From a virus, in IMG/VR virus record IMGVR_UViG_3300028800_002445, positions 1 through 38,688 of that record: a stretch of DNA of 38,688 bases. One strand, 5' to 3'. A program made the position numbers and the translations under genes. The notes below the pieces were generated by a model, which had not been told where the DNA came from, searched no databases, and was given only the letters and a program-made list of their open reading frames with translations. This document shows positions 6,666 through 13,051 of the stretch, in pieces. The number at the start of each line of letters is the position of its first letter. The stretch's first letter is position 1.

Positions 6666-6744
6666 GGGACCATAGCTCAACGGTTAGAGCAGCGCACTCA
6701 TAATGCGTTGGTTGGTTTGGGTTCAAATCCCCCTGGTCCCACCA
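6666..6744 (+). tRNA. tRNA-Ile2 (anticodon CAT), atypical T-arm
   Basis: A 79-base cloverleaf. The acceptor GGGACCA pairs fully with TGGTCCC, followed by A and an encoded CCA. The D-arm is GCTC/GAGC. The anticodon stem GCGCA/TGCGT carries loop CTCATAA with CAT at 6699-6701. The short D-loop and TTGGTT variable region resemble tRNA-Ile2, whose CAT is modified to read AUA, rather than elongator tRNA-Met. The T-arm reads GG-TTT-GGG, TTCAAAT, CCCCC: three extra T residues interrupt the five-base stem. It abuts the upstream gene with no room for its own promoter, so it is probably cut from a longer transcript. Confidence 0.75.
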
Positions 6745-6750
6745 TGGTAG

Positions 6751-6838
6751 CATTTCACATTCACGGCTAGTTTCACTTTGTGAAATGTGTGAACTTACCC
6801 GTGAAATTCGATTCCTAGGCTTTCCACCAAAAGGAAAC
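6751..6838. repeat. Cluster of TTCAC/GTGAA inverted repeats after the tRNA
   Basis: Overlapping complementary words: ATTTCACA at 6752-6759, TTCACGG at 6760-6766, TTTCAC-TTT-GTGAAA at 6771-6785, and CCGTGAA at 6799-6805. A further hairpin TTTCC/GGAAA lies at 6821-6837. Alternative pairings are possible. It could be an RNA processing or stop structure for the tRNA transcript, or a protein-binding array. Confidence 0.45.
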
Positions 6839-6892
6839 TTTATTAATTACATGCTACTTTTTGAGGAGACAGTAATTTGCTATACTAAAGTT

Positions 6893-7051
6893 GCTTAGGC
6901 TTAGTAAAGCTAATAAAGAAAAGATGAAAACCCGCCTCATTGGCATTATTCATCTTTTTTTGGAAGCATAAGAGTTATGCTCTAGCATTTCAGCCCTTGA
7001 ATCAATTACCCGCCAAGCCTCTCAACGATGCGCAACTCTGGCGGGTTTTTT
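6893..7051 (+). ncRNA. Candidate small RNA
   Basis: This fills most of the gap 6745-7160, which holds no gene. An extended -10 box (TG at 6878-6879, then TATACT at 6881-6886) predicts a start near 6893. Hairpins follow: AAAGATGAA/TTCATCTTT (6920-6928 with 6949-6957, followed by seven T), AGCATAA-GAG-TTATGCT (6965-6981), and the strong terminator at 7009-7051. No open frame with a ribosome site was found. The first hairpin could itself stop some transcripts. The -35 box is weak (TTTTTG, 6858). Confidence 0.4.
7009..7051 (+). terminator. Rho-independent terminator
   Basis: CCCGCCA at 7009-7015 pairs with TGGCGGG at 7039-7045, followed by six T residues (7046-7051). It insulates the downstream operon from integrase and tRNA transcription. 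The stem arms are identical to the operator arms at 7086-7100. Confidence 0.85.
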
Positions 7052-7076
7052 ATGCCGAAATACTCTAAATCCACGC

Positions 7077-7106
7077 TTGACACTTCCCGCCAATGGCGGG
7101 TATACT
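7077..7106 (+). promoter_or_regulatory. Strong promoter with palindromic operator in its spacer
   Basis: TTGACA at 7077-7082, an 18-bp spacer and TATACT at 7101-7106. The spacer contains CCCGCCAATGGCGGG (7086-7100), a perfect inverted repeat of seven-base arms around one central base. A dimeric DNA-binding protein bound here would occlude polymerase. The HTH protein encoded at 7417 is the obvious candidate. Confidence 0.8.
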
Positions 7107-7160
7107 ATATCCACAATAGCAATTGAGCCAATATATATAAAATGAACAAGGGGATATAAC

Positions 7161-7379
7161 ATGTTAACCATTAATCACAACAATACACAGATTACTTTAA
7201 CACAGGAGGCTTATTTAGCAGGCACAAATGAGCGCCCAATTTGCCAAGCTAATGCGGCAGATGCAGATGGTAATGAGTATCAAGTAAATTGGGCTGTCAA
7301 TAAAGACTATATGGATCAAGGCGGCGAACTTGATAGCGCATGCGACTGGGATAACCCTACTTCCATCATTAAAATTTGA
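7161..7379 (+). CDS. Small acidic protein, candidate anti-defence gene
   Basis: A 72-aa protein, first in the operon from the promoter at 7077, with an AAGGGG ribosome site before its ATG. It has about ten Asp/Glu against very few Lys/Arg, so it should be strongly acidic. The pattern of an N-terminal beta-like segment, TQEAYLAG, then DADGNEYQVNW and a C-terminal CDWDNPTSI looks familiar from uncharacterised proteobacterial small proteins. It is followed by a small HTH gene. First-gene position, acidity and the HTH partner match known anti-CRISPR operons, but no Acr family is recognised. Function is inferred from context only. Confidence 0.7.
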   Translation: MLTINHNNTQITLTQEAYLAGTNERPICQANAADADGNEYQVNWAVNKDYMDQGGELDSACDWDNPTSIIKI

Positions 7380-7393
7380 TGGGGAGAGATCAC

Positions 7394-7435
7394 GTGCAAA
7401 CAACCGCTTATAAAAAATGGCAATTAAAAAATTAA
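7394..7435 (+). CDS. Possible 13-aa leader peptide overlapping the HTH gene start
   Basis: GTG at 7394 has an excellent GGGGAGAG ribosome site (7381-7388), while the HTH ATG at 7417 has none. The short frame runs 13 codons to TAA at 7433-7435, across the HTH start. It may deliver ribosomes to the HTH gene by reinitiation. Low confidence as a functional peptide. Confidence 0.3.
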   Translation: MQTTAYKKWQLKN

Positions 7436-7623
7436 CAACAAACCAAGAACTAAGACAGCTTAAAGAAAAGCACAAGCTAACCAACGCTCAGCTAGCAAAG
7501 GTCTTAGATCGTTCGATTAGCACCGTCGAGCACTGGTTGGCGAACGAAGACAGCGTTAGCTTTAGGAATGCGCCGAAGGATACGATCGAATTACTTAAGT
7601 ATAAACTTACGGAGATTGAATGA
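7417..7623 (+). CDS. Small HTH (XRE-type) regulator, Aca-like candidate
   Basis: A 68-aa DNA-binding protein. Residues 8-45 form the helix-turn-helix: NQELRQLKEKHKLTNAQLAKVL, then a recognition helix around RSISTVEHWL. The C-terminus is a short amphipathic helix. Size and position right after a small acidic gene fit anti-CRISPR-associated autoregulators, which bind inverted repeats inside their own promoter. Such a repeat is present at 7086-7100. The start lacks its own ribosome site and may be coupled to a short upstream frame. It ends at a repeated junction sequence shared by later genes of the operon. Confidence 0.75.
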   Translation: MAIKKLTTNQELRQLKEKHKLTNAQLAKVLDRSISTVEHWLANEDSVSFRNAPKDTIELLKYKLTEIE

Positions 7624-7625
7624 TG
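7597..7625 (+). repeat. Gene-junction repeat, copy 1
   Basis: AT-rich stretch ending ACTTACGGAGATTGAATGATG. It encodes the end of one protein (…KLTEIE), supplies the CGGAG ribosome site and includes the next ATG. Near-identical copies lie at 7889-7917 and 8291-8318. Confidence 0.85.
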
Positions 7626-7886
7626 CCATTATTTATGCGGAAATGCAGTGAAATGTTAAATGAATGTTTAGCCACGACAATTATTGTTAAAAGCATTGAT
7701 GAATTAGAGCAAGTAATCAATGGAGATAAAGATCCTAGTCGAAAGTATACCGATATAAAAATTGAATCACACAAGAATTTAAAAGACTGTTTTGATAAGC
7801 GGATTGGTTGGTACATACATTATGTTAGCGGCTTGTGGGATAAAGAGCGAATAATAATTGGATCTTTAAGCGAGCCGTTCATTTGA
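7620..7886 (+). CDS. Small protein of unknown function
   Basis: An 88-aa protein starting at ATGATG immediately after the junction-repeat ribosome site and overlapping the HTH stop. Content is mixed, with an acidic central segment and an aromatic C-terminal half (GWYIHYVSGLW). No signal peptide or recognised domain. It belongs to the operon from 7077. The sequence after its stop is a second copy of the junction repeat that still reads as …KYKLAEIE, a leftover of a displaced gene end. Confidence 0.6.
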   Translation: MMPLFMRKCSEMLNECLATTIIVKSIDELEQVINGDKDPSRKYTDIKIESHKNLKDCFDKRIGWYIHYVSGLWDKERIIIGSLSEPFI

Positions 7887-7888
7887 AT

Positions 7889-7917
7889 AAATATAAACTT
7901 GCGGAGATTGAATGATG
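7889..7917 (+). repeat. Gene-junction repeat, copy 2
   Basis: Matches copy 1 over about 27 of 29 bases, including the CGGAGATTGAATGATG ribosome-site/start segment. Here the upstream coding part is no longer used, because the preceding gene stops before it. That points to cassette insertion by recombination at the repeat. Confidence 0.85.
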
Positions 7918-8319
7918 ATTGAACTTCAAAACATTTCATTTAAGGAATTCATAGATCAGGCTATAGAAGATATCAGGAAAGAAAACGCCTCTTTTGAAAG
8001 TCATAGAGACGATTTACTACAGCGTTATCCAGATATAAAAACCATTGGCACAATCATTGAATGCAGTAAACGTCTTCCACCTGAAAAGAAATATGTACTT
8101 GGATATTATGGCGATGATAACTGGACAGACGAAGACGACCAAGATCATGTTAACTTTATTGTTGTGAAACTAGTAAGAAGTAAAGTTGAAGATAACAATA
8201 AGCTTCCTTATAAGTGGCATGAATTCGGGCCAGGACAATTTTTTGGACAAGAAATCACGCATTGGATGCCATTACCCGATGCGCCAATTAAAAGTGAACT
8301 TGCGGAGATTGAATCATGA
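7912..8319 (+). CDS. DUF551-like protein
   Basis: A 135-aa protein started at the ATG supplied by the second junction repeat. The C-terminal half carries the DUF551 hallmarks: a CSKRLPPEKKYVLGYY strand region and a terminal HWMPLPDAP motif. DUF551 domains are common in phage accessory proteins but have no known activity. The N-terminal 35 residues form a charged helix. Its last codons are within the third junction repeat (…SELAEIES). Confidence 0.75.
   Translation: MMIELQNISFKEFIDQAIEDIRKENASFESHRDDLLQRYPDIKTIGTIIECSKRLPPEKKYVLGYYGDDNWTDEDDQDHVNFIVVKLVRSKVEDNNKLPYKWHEFGPGQFFGQEITHWMPLPDAPIKSELAEIES
8291..8318 (+). repeat. Gene-junction repeat, copy 3
   Basis: GAACTTGCGGAGATTGAATCATG matches copies 1 and 2 except for a C in place of G before the ATG. 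It encodes the end of the DUF551-like protein and a following ATG (8316) that opens only a 14-codon frame (8316-8360). Confidence 0.8.
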
Positions 8320-8363
8320 AAAAAATTACCACATCGAATCCTAACATGAGAAGAAGATAAATC

Positions 8364-8687
8364 ATGAACATAGAACAGCTCAATCCATTAGCACAAGAAT
8401 TAAATTCATTGGGCCTGCCAGAGAAAATAGAATCTGATATTTTAAAAACAAACGGAAAATTTATAATTGATATTTTAAACGATTATTTAGATCTTCTAGA
8501 AAAAAATGGGTACATAAAACAATTTTTAACTTTTAAAGTTGATAACAAACATCATAAAGACTATGGGCCAAATTTTCACGTTATTTTAAGCACAGAATTT
8601 AATGTGTGTATCTTATATGATAAGGAAGCCATTTATGAATATAAGTCACGCAAAATGCACAATCCACCTATTATAACTAAGCGCTAA
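8364..8687 (+). CDS. Small protein of unknown function
   Basis: A 107-aa, Lys/Asn/Ile-rich cytosolic protein with a GAGAAGAAG ribosome site. The N-terminus (MNIEQLNPLAQEL) resembles that of the next gene (MNLEQLCTSLEL), suggesting a shared start segment or module. No domain recognised. Same strand and operon as its neighbours, with one base between its stop and the next ATG. Confidence 0.6.
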   Translation: MNIEQLNPLAQELNSLGLPEKIESDILKTNGKFIIDILNDYLDLLEKNGYIKQFLTFKVDNKHHKDYGPNFHVILSTEFNVCILYDKEAIYEYKSRKMHNPPIITKR

Positions 8688-8688
8688 T

Positions 8689-9162
8689 ATGAACCTAGAA
8701 CAACTATGCACGTCGCTGGAATTGTCGAAGAAACTGAAAGAATTAGGAATAAAACAGAGAGCAATATTTTGCTGGCAAAAACCAGATGATAATGATTGGT
8801 ATTTAACTCAACGAGATGAAACTGGATGGGAATTCTTAGAACATGCTCCACAATTTAAAGATAAAGTTATTGCAGCATTCACCGCCGGGGAGCTTGGAAT
8901 TGTACTCCCATCAAATATAATTATACCTTCTTGCTACGATATAAATCCAACGGGAGAACTTTTAAGACTCGCAATAAACTTATTCAAAATAAACGATGAG
9001 TTTTGTTCCATGTATGAAATAGGAAAACTTGATTCAAGTAATATAGTAATACCAGATTCAGAAGTTACCCGAGATAATGAAGTCAATAGCAGAGCCAAAT
9101 TACTAGTTTATTTGATAGAAAATAATATTGTAACAATCGAGGACATCAATGCGAAAATATAA
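8689..9162 (+). CDS. Conserved phage protein of unknown function
   Basis: A 157-aa protein with a pattern I recall from many prophage hypotheticals: SLELSKKLKELGIKQ at the start, a Trp-rich middle, AAFTAGELGIVLP around residues 63-75, and a C-terminal AKLLVYLIENNIVT helix. It is probably a small globular cytosolic protein. It ends the rightward accessory operon and converges with the lysis genes 53 bases away. Confidence 0.7.
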   Translation: MNLEQLCTSLELSKKLKELGIKQRAIFCWQKPDDNDWYLTQRDETGWEFLEHAPQFKDKVIAAFTAGELGIVLPSNIIIPSCYDINPTGELLRLAINLFKINDEFCSMYEIGKLDSSNIVIPDSEVTRDNEVNSRAKLLVYLIENNIVTIEDINAKI

Positions 9163-9214
9163 GAGTTCTAAAACTATTTAAAACTATTCTGCGGAGAATG
9201 TTTAAAAAAATACC

Positions 9215-9475
9215 TCAAAGATCTCCCTCAATCTGTTCATGACACTCATTCACATGATCAACAAGAACCTTAACAGTCATAACATAAGCTTTCCACGTTT
9301 GGGCTGACGTACTGCTCTTAGTTAAATCTTGAATAGGCAAATGAGGTTTTGGCGGTAACTTTTGCTCTGGTTCATTTATAGGTATGGGCACATCAACTTC
9401 AATTGGCTTAGCAGTTGAGCACCCCATCAATAATAAAGATAATATAATTAAACCAATGATTATAATTATTCTCAT
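9215..9475 (-). CDS. Outer-membrane spanin lipoprotein (o-spanin, Rz1-like)
   Basis: An 86-aa lipoprotein with a hydrophobic signal ending in a lipobox LLMG-Cys19. After it comes a Pro-rich stretch (VDVPIPINEPEQKLPPKPHLP), typical of o-spanins, and a short helical C-terminus. Lipidated at Cys19 and sorted to the outer membrane, it would pair with the i-spanin encoded just upstream to fuse the two membranes in the last step of lysis. An AGGTGG ribosome site lies at the end of the i-spanin gene. The genes abut rather than nest. Confidence 0.8.
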   Translation of the reverse strand: MRIIIIIGLIILSLLLMGCSTAKPIEVDVPIPINEPEQKLPPKPHLPIQDLTKSSTSAQTWKAYVMTVKVLVDHVNECHEQIEGDL

Positions 9476-9841
9476 TTAACCACCTGCATACCCTGATGTT
9501 ATTTTTGGCATGAGGTCTATCGCTAGCCCTCTCCCTAATTCGCAATCTTTTGGAAATTCAATAGCTTTTAGAGTACTAACCTCTTCATTAGACTTAACAA
9601 TTTTTTGAGCAACTATGCTTTCTAAAGAAATGATTTTTTTTAAGCGTGCATTTGACTGATCTTTCAATAGCTGGACATTAGTATTTGACTTATTTACTAA
9701 AACATGTAAATCATCTATCTGTTTAGTTAAATTAATATTATCCTTTTCAAGCTCTAGGATATATACCTCACGACCAACACAGAATCCTACTACTAACAAT
9801 GCTAATACTATTAGGCCATAAAATTTAATTTGGTCTATCAT
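9476..9841 (-). CDS. Inner-membrane spanin (i-spanin, Rz-like)
   Basis: A 121-aa protein from the ATG at 9841, which overlaps the previous gene's end. The frame is open further upstream but without membrane-protein logic. Residues 4-22 are one N-terminal transmembrane anchor, and residues 28-100 are a periplasmic coiled coil with regular Leu/Ile/Val spacing. That is the Rz layout. It acts with the lipoprotein encoded next. Family by topology and context, not by strong sequence identity. Confidence 0.75.
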   Translation of the reverse strand: MIDQIKFYGLIVLALLVVGFCVGREVYILELEKDNINLTKQIDDLHVLVNKSNTNVQLLKDQSNARLKKIISLESIVAQKIVKSNEEVSTLKAIEFPKDCELGRGLAIDLMPKITSGYAGG

Positions 9842-10067
9842 CTTTATCTTTCTCCGCAAATAGCTCTTGGAATAATGTAGCTCCAACTCCAACAAATCCA
9901 AGAGCCACACAACATTTAGGGCAATATTGCAGTAAGCCATACAAAGAGCTTGCTGCGGCTAAACATGCTACTAAAACACAATGACAAAAAAACTTAATTT
10001 TAAAAGGTGTTAGTTTTTTATAACATTTGAAACCAAATTCAATATTTTTAAACATTTTCTCTGTCAT
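9825..10067 (-). CDS. Probable holin, multi-span membrane protein
   Basis: An 80-aa protein with two hydrophobic segments (about residues 25-46 and 50-66), several Cys residues (near 29, 49, 52 and 53), and a charged C-terminal tail (AEKDKDDRPN). Size, topology and position between muramidase and spanins fit a class II holin that times membrane permeabilisation. No holin family motif is recognised. It overlaps both neighbours. The other membrane protein, at 10048-10347, is the competing candidate. Confidence 0.6.
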   Translation of the reverse strand: MTEKMFKNIEFGFKCYKKLTPFKIKFFCHCVLVACLAAASSLYGLLQYCPKCCVALGFVGVGATLFQELFAEKDKDDRPN

Positions 10068-10347
10068 CCTTTCCTAACTTTATATCTATATAAGTTGATA
10101 TTTTAGTTAATGAAATGCTGATGTTCTTCATATTCATGCTTAAATCATCGAGCTTATTGTCGATACGATTAAATTTGCTTTCTTGCTCTCTCTTTATATC
10201 CTGGATTTCTTTTTCCTGTGAGATTAGCTGATCTCCCATTACTGACTGAGTTTTATCAAGAGAATATATATAGCAAATAATGGGTATGGCGATTGTTAAC
10301 AAGGCCACAATAATTGTAATCCAGCGGCTCATTTTTTCTTCTTTCAT
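10048..10347 (-). CDS. Single-span membrane protein with coiled coil (holin or antiholin candidate)
   Basis: A 99-aa protein from the ATG at 10347, which overlaps the muramidase stop as ATGA; a further ATG at 10332 is possible. One N-terminal transmembrane segment (about residues 9-29) is followed by a long coiled coil. This resembles phage holin-associated proteins with one anchor and a periplasmic or cytosolic rod. Its job in lysis timing is inferred from the cluster. Confidence 0.6.
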   Translation of the reverse strand: MKEEKMSRWITIIVALLTIAIPIICYIYSLDKTQSVMGDQLISQEKEIQDIKREQESKFNRIDNKLDDLSMNMKNISISLTKISTYIDIKLGKDDRENV

Positions 10348-10880
10348 GAGTAGGTCCTGTTTAACCATCCATTTAGGAATTGACTTAGACTTTTATTGCC
10401 TGCGACAAGCTCTCTATAAAATCCGGCAATGCTACTTCTAAAGGACGCCATCAAAATATCATCCGGGGCGGCATTGATTTTTTGCACTGTAATATCTCCC
10501 AAAATACCGTCATCTAGAATTGATCTATACCCGTAAATTGGCCACATCGATCTTTGGATAAGTTTTACTGCTTGAGGCACACCAGTATTTATAGCTATGT
10601 CGAATAGCTTTGTGGCTATTGATTGTTTGACAATGCGATCAAATCTATACTTATCCCACCAATATTTTTTATAAAGATTTCTCGCTTCTATAACTGTCAT
10701 TTTTTTAATATCATCAACGCTAACATCCCCGTCGTGATCAAAATCACCTATGGAGCCAATATCTTTTAAGTATCTAAGAGAGATACCATAATTCGTGGCA
10801 CCGCCAGGATCTGTAGGGTTATTGGTATAGTGACCTTCGTTCGCTAATACAACATTTACTGCTTCATCAAAACTGCTCAT
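10344..10880 (-). CDS. GH108 muramidase endolysin
   Basis: A 178-aa endolysin. Residues 1-85 are the glycosyl hydrolase 108 domain, with the catalytic Glu15 in VLANEGHYTNNPTDPGGATNYGIS. The C-terminal half matches the PG_binding_3 peptidoglycan domain. An EF-hand/dockerin-like calcium loop (DFDHDGDVSVDD, residues 47-58) is inserted between, as in many GH108 enzymes. It cuts the glycan between MurNAc and GlcNAc. No signal peptide, so release depends on the holin encoded downstream. Confidence 0.9.
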   Translation of the reverse strand: MSSFDEAVNVVLANEGHYTNNPTDPGGATNYGISLRYLKDIGSIGDFDHDGDVSVDDIKKMTVIEARNLYKKYWWDKYRFDRIVKQSIATKLFDIAINTGVPQAVKLIQRSMWPIYGYRSILDDGILGDITVQKINAAPDDILMASFRSSIAGFYRELVAGNKSLSQFLNGWLNRTYS

Positions 10881-10887
10881 AAACCCC

Positions 10888-10916
10888 TTGCTTTAAATCA
10901 TCTGATAACTTACACT
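10888..10916 (+). promoter_or_regulatory. Promoter for the exported moron
   Basis: TTGCTT at 10888-10893, a 17-bp spacer and TACACT at 10911-10916, in the gap before the oppositely oriented gene at 10998. Reasonable sigma-70 match. It would allow expression from the prophage independent of late genes. Confidence 0.5.
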
Positions 10917-10997
10917 GCTAATCATAATTAAAATCGCATATAGATACGTTTAAAAAATAATAAATCCGCTCAAATACTGGGCTGAAACGGAGAGAGC

Positions 10998-11402
10998 ATG
11001 ATCATCAATAGAATCATAATTTCAGCTGTTTTTCTAGTGTTTTCTGCATCTGCGTTGTGCGATGATCAAAACGGTATGTTTTTGAATGAACCTGGGGTTC
11101 CAGTTAAATCTATCGTTAAGTTTGTGTGCCAAGGATCTGGAAAAATAGTTGCCACAATTACTCACCCTGGAGAAAATGTATTGCCACCAGTAGACTGCGG
11201 TCAACTACATGCAGGCAACGCTGACATATTACTCTCAATGCCAGGAGAACAAGATTTAGTTTTAGGGGTTGTTACCTATATTCCAGCAAATTCTTCACAT
11301 CCCAGAAAGATTATTTTTGATTCTACTAGCGAAATGCATGGTTATGTTTTAGGTCTAATACCAACTAATTATACGTTCATCTTATCAAAACATAATCTTT
11401 AA
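10998..11402 (+). CDS. Exported protein of unknown function (moron)
   Basis: A 134-aa protein with a clear signal peptide (residues 1-21, cut after Ala-Leu-Cys/Asp or Ser-Ala) and a GGAGAG ribosome site. The mature part is beta-rich with two Cys (about 43 and 67) that may pair in the periplasm. It is the only plus-strand gene between lysis and tail genes, and has its own promoter. That is the signature of a moron expressed from the prophage. No family recognised. Roles such as superinfection exclusion or host-surface change are only possibilities. Confidence 0.7.
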   Translation: MIINRIIISAVFLVFSASALCDDQNGMFLNEPGVPVKSIVKFVCQGSGKIVATITHPGENVLPPVDCGQLHAGNADILLSMPGEQDLVLGVVTYIPANSSHPRKIIFDSTSEMHGYVLGLIPTNYTFILSKHNL

Positions 11403-11441
11403 TAACAAACTCCTCCTATATAATTAGTGCTATTTATTAAA

Positions 11442-12317
11442 TTAAGTCTTAATACATGCATAAACAACGGCTGCTGGTTGCATAATATTAAATGGAGTTC
11501 CTCCACCAGTATCCCCAGTTATTGAATGAGTCCTATCCGTATCACTACCACTGTTAACGCCAACTCCACCTGCTCCACTATCATAAAGAAATGGACCCAT
11601 GCCAGGAGCTGGCGGGTGATTATGAGACGGCATTTCAGCAATAGTTTGTAAGTGAGTCTCTGCACCACCTAAACTTCCGACTGTATTTGATATTATTCCG
11701 CTTGGCGTACCACCCGATCCAATTCTTGTTCTACGTGCAAGAGTCGGCACATTAAAAGTTGTAGATCCATCACCAGCTCCCCAAGTGATTCCGATTGTAG
11801 CGAACAAAGTAGCGAAGGTCGTTCTGCTAATTGCAGATCCGTCACACAACACAAAACCTGCAGGAGCAACAGCCATACCAAAATCTATTATAGCTCCAGT
11901 AGGAATAGATTCAGAGTTTGGGTCTATTACTCTCCAGTGAGCAGCGTCTGTTGGTAAGTTTGTATTACTATCTATAAGTGATTGATAAATTTTATAATTA
12001 GTTCCAACACCGCTGCTATCATATCTAACAAAAGCATACTTAGCATACGGGAAGGGGGTTCCACCGTGGTCTGTTGTTGTAATAAATTCAGGGACACCAT
12101 GTTCTTGTAAATATTTTAAATTGTTTGTTATATCAAAAAAAAGCTGGTTCATTTGATCTCTTGGAATTGGTTTGGCAGTTGGATCTGTTAATAAATCTTT
12201 TTGATAATCAATAGTCCATCCTTGATCATAACTAACGCTGCCGCTTATTTGAGCGGCGTCAGGAATTGCAGTTATATCTCCATCTACAGCAAAAGCGTTT
12301 AAAAAATATTTTGGCAT
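11442..12317 (-). CDS. Tail fiber with phage collar domain
   Basis: A 291-aa tail protein. The N-terminal 130 residues are a phage-specific attachment part. Residues 140-200 match the tail collar domain (PF07484), with GAIIDFGMAVAPAGFVLCDGS and the GDGSTTFNVPTL element. A Gly/Ser-rich tip ends in the typical PAAVVYACIKT. Such proteins trimerise and bind receptors. Last gene of the leftward late operon, after the baseplate genes. Confidence 0.85.
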   Translation of the reverse strand: MPKYFLNAFAVDGDITAIPDAAQISGSVSYDQGWTIDYQKDLLTDPTAKPIPRDQMNQLFFDITNNLKYLQEHGVPEFITTTDHGGTPFPYAKYAFVRYDSSGVGTNYKIYQSLIDSNTNLPTDAAHWRVIDPNSESIPTGAIIDFGMAVAPAGFVLCDGSAISRTTFATLFATIGITWGAGDGSTTFNVPTLARRTRIGSGGTPSGIISNTVGSLGGAETHLQTIAEMPSHNHPPAPGMGPFLYDSGAGGVGVNSGSDTDRTHSITGDTGGGTPFNIMQPAAVVYACIKT

Positions 12318-12337
12318 TGTAAACTCCCCTATTATTA

Positions 12338-13051
12338 TTACGAAAATTCTGGAATGAAATTACTGTTATTAAAATTATTATAAACATTAATGTAACTAGG
12401 AAATTCTGTTACTTCGTTAAAACCAAAGATTTGATTGGTTACAATTATATATTTTATTTTTACACCAGCAGGTCTTGGCAAAAGATCAAATTTCTCTAAA
12501 ATAAAACGTAAGCTGTAAGACAATTTAAAATCAAAAATGTATGTTATGCTCATATCTAGTCCATCTAGCATATAAGCTGGACCAAAATCAGCAAATAAAA
12601 CGCTTAGAAATTTATTTACTTCTGGTGCTGCCCCTCTAGATATAAGCTGATAGTAACGTAAGCGCAATACAAGTCTTTGCTCCTCAATAGTCAAACGAGG
12701 AGATATGCTGCTCTGACTTGAAAAATTACCATTATTAAAATTTGTATAATCATTTATATATGTTGGAAATGTTACTAATTCATTAAAACCAAATAATGGT
12801 TTTCCATCATCTGGGCTTGGATTAATAAATAAAGGTATTTGTAATATGATTGACCAAACTGCCAATCCAAAAGAATCAGCGGTAATTAAATTAAAAACAT
12901 TCAAATACCACATAGTCCAAAATGTATCATGGTAATTAAAATACCAATTATCCTTTGATTTTAATAATGATTGTATTCTTGTTGAATTATTGTACTGCCA
13001 TAAAATGGCATCTAGAAGTGTAATAGAATTATCAAATTCTTCTATATTCAT
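12338..13051 (-). CDS. DUF2612-like baseplate protein with duplicated C-terminal motif
   Basis: A 237-aa protein next to the J-like wedge gene, in the position of gpI/DUF2612 proteins that link wedge to fiber. Residues 1-165 are the conserved part. A motif FGFNE-x-(5-6)-P-x-YIN-x-Y-x-NFNN-x-NF occurs twice, near residues 87-108 and 211-232. A shorter related element ends the virion protein at 21313-21768. Start codon overlaps the J stop (ATGA). Confidence 0.75.
   Translation of the reverse strand: MNIEEFDNSITLLDAILWQYNNSTRIQSLLKSKDNWYFNYHDTFWTMWYLNVFNLITADSFGLAVWSIILQIPLFINPSPDDGKPLFGFNELVTFPTYINDYTNFNNGNFSSQSSISPRLTIEEQRLVLRLRYYQLISRGAAPEVNKFLSVLFADFGPAYMLDGLDMSITYIFDFKLSYSLRFILEKFDLLPRPAGVKIKYIIVTNQIFGFNEVTEFPSYINVYNNFNNSNFIPEFS

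Noticed and set aside
6666-6744. Elongator tRNA-Met(CAT)
   Set aside because: The short D-loop and TTGGTT variable region match tRNA-Ile2 better than tRNA-Met. Modification of the anticodon cannot be seen, so some doubt remains.
9163-9214. Bidirectional terminator between the accessory operon and lysis genes
   Set aside because: Only a five-base stem (ATTCT/AGAAT) was found, too weak to call.
6038-9215. CRISPR array or transposon in the accessory region
   Set aside because: Only three spaced junction repeats lying at gene boundaries, no regular spacers, no transposase and no terminal inverted repeats with target duplication.
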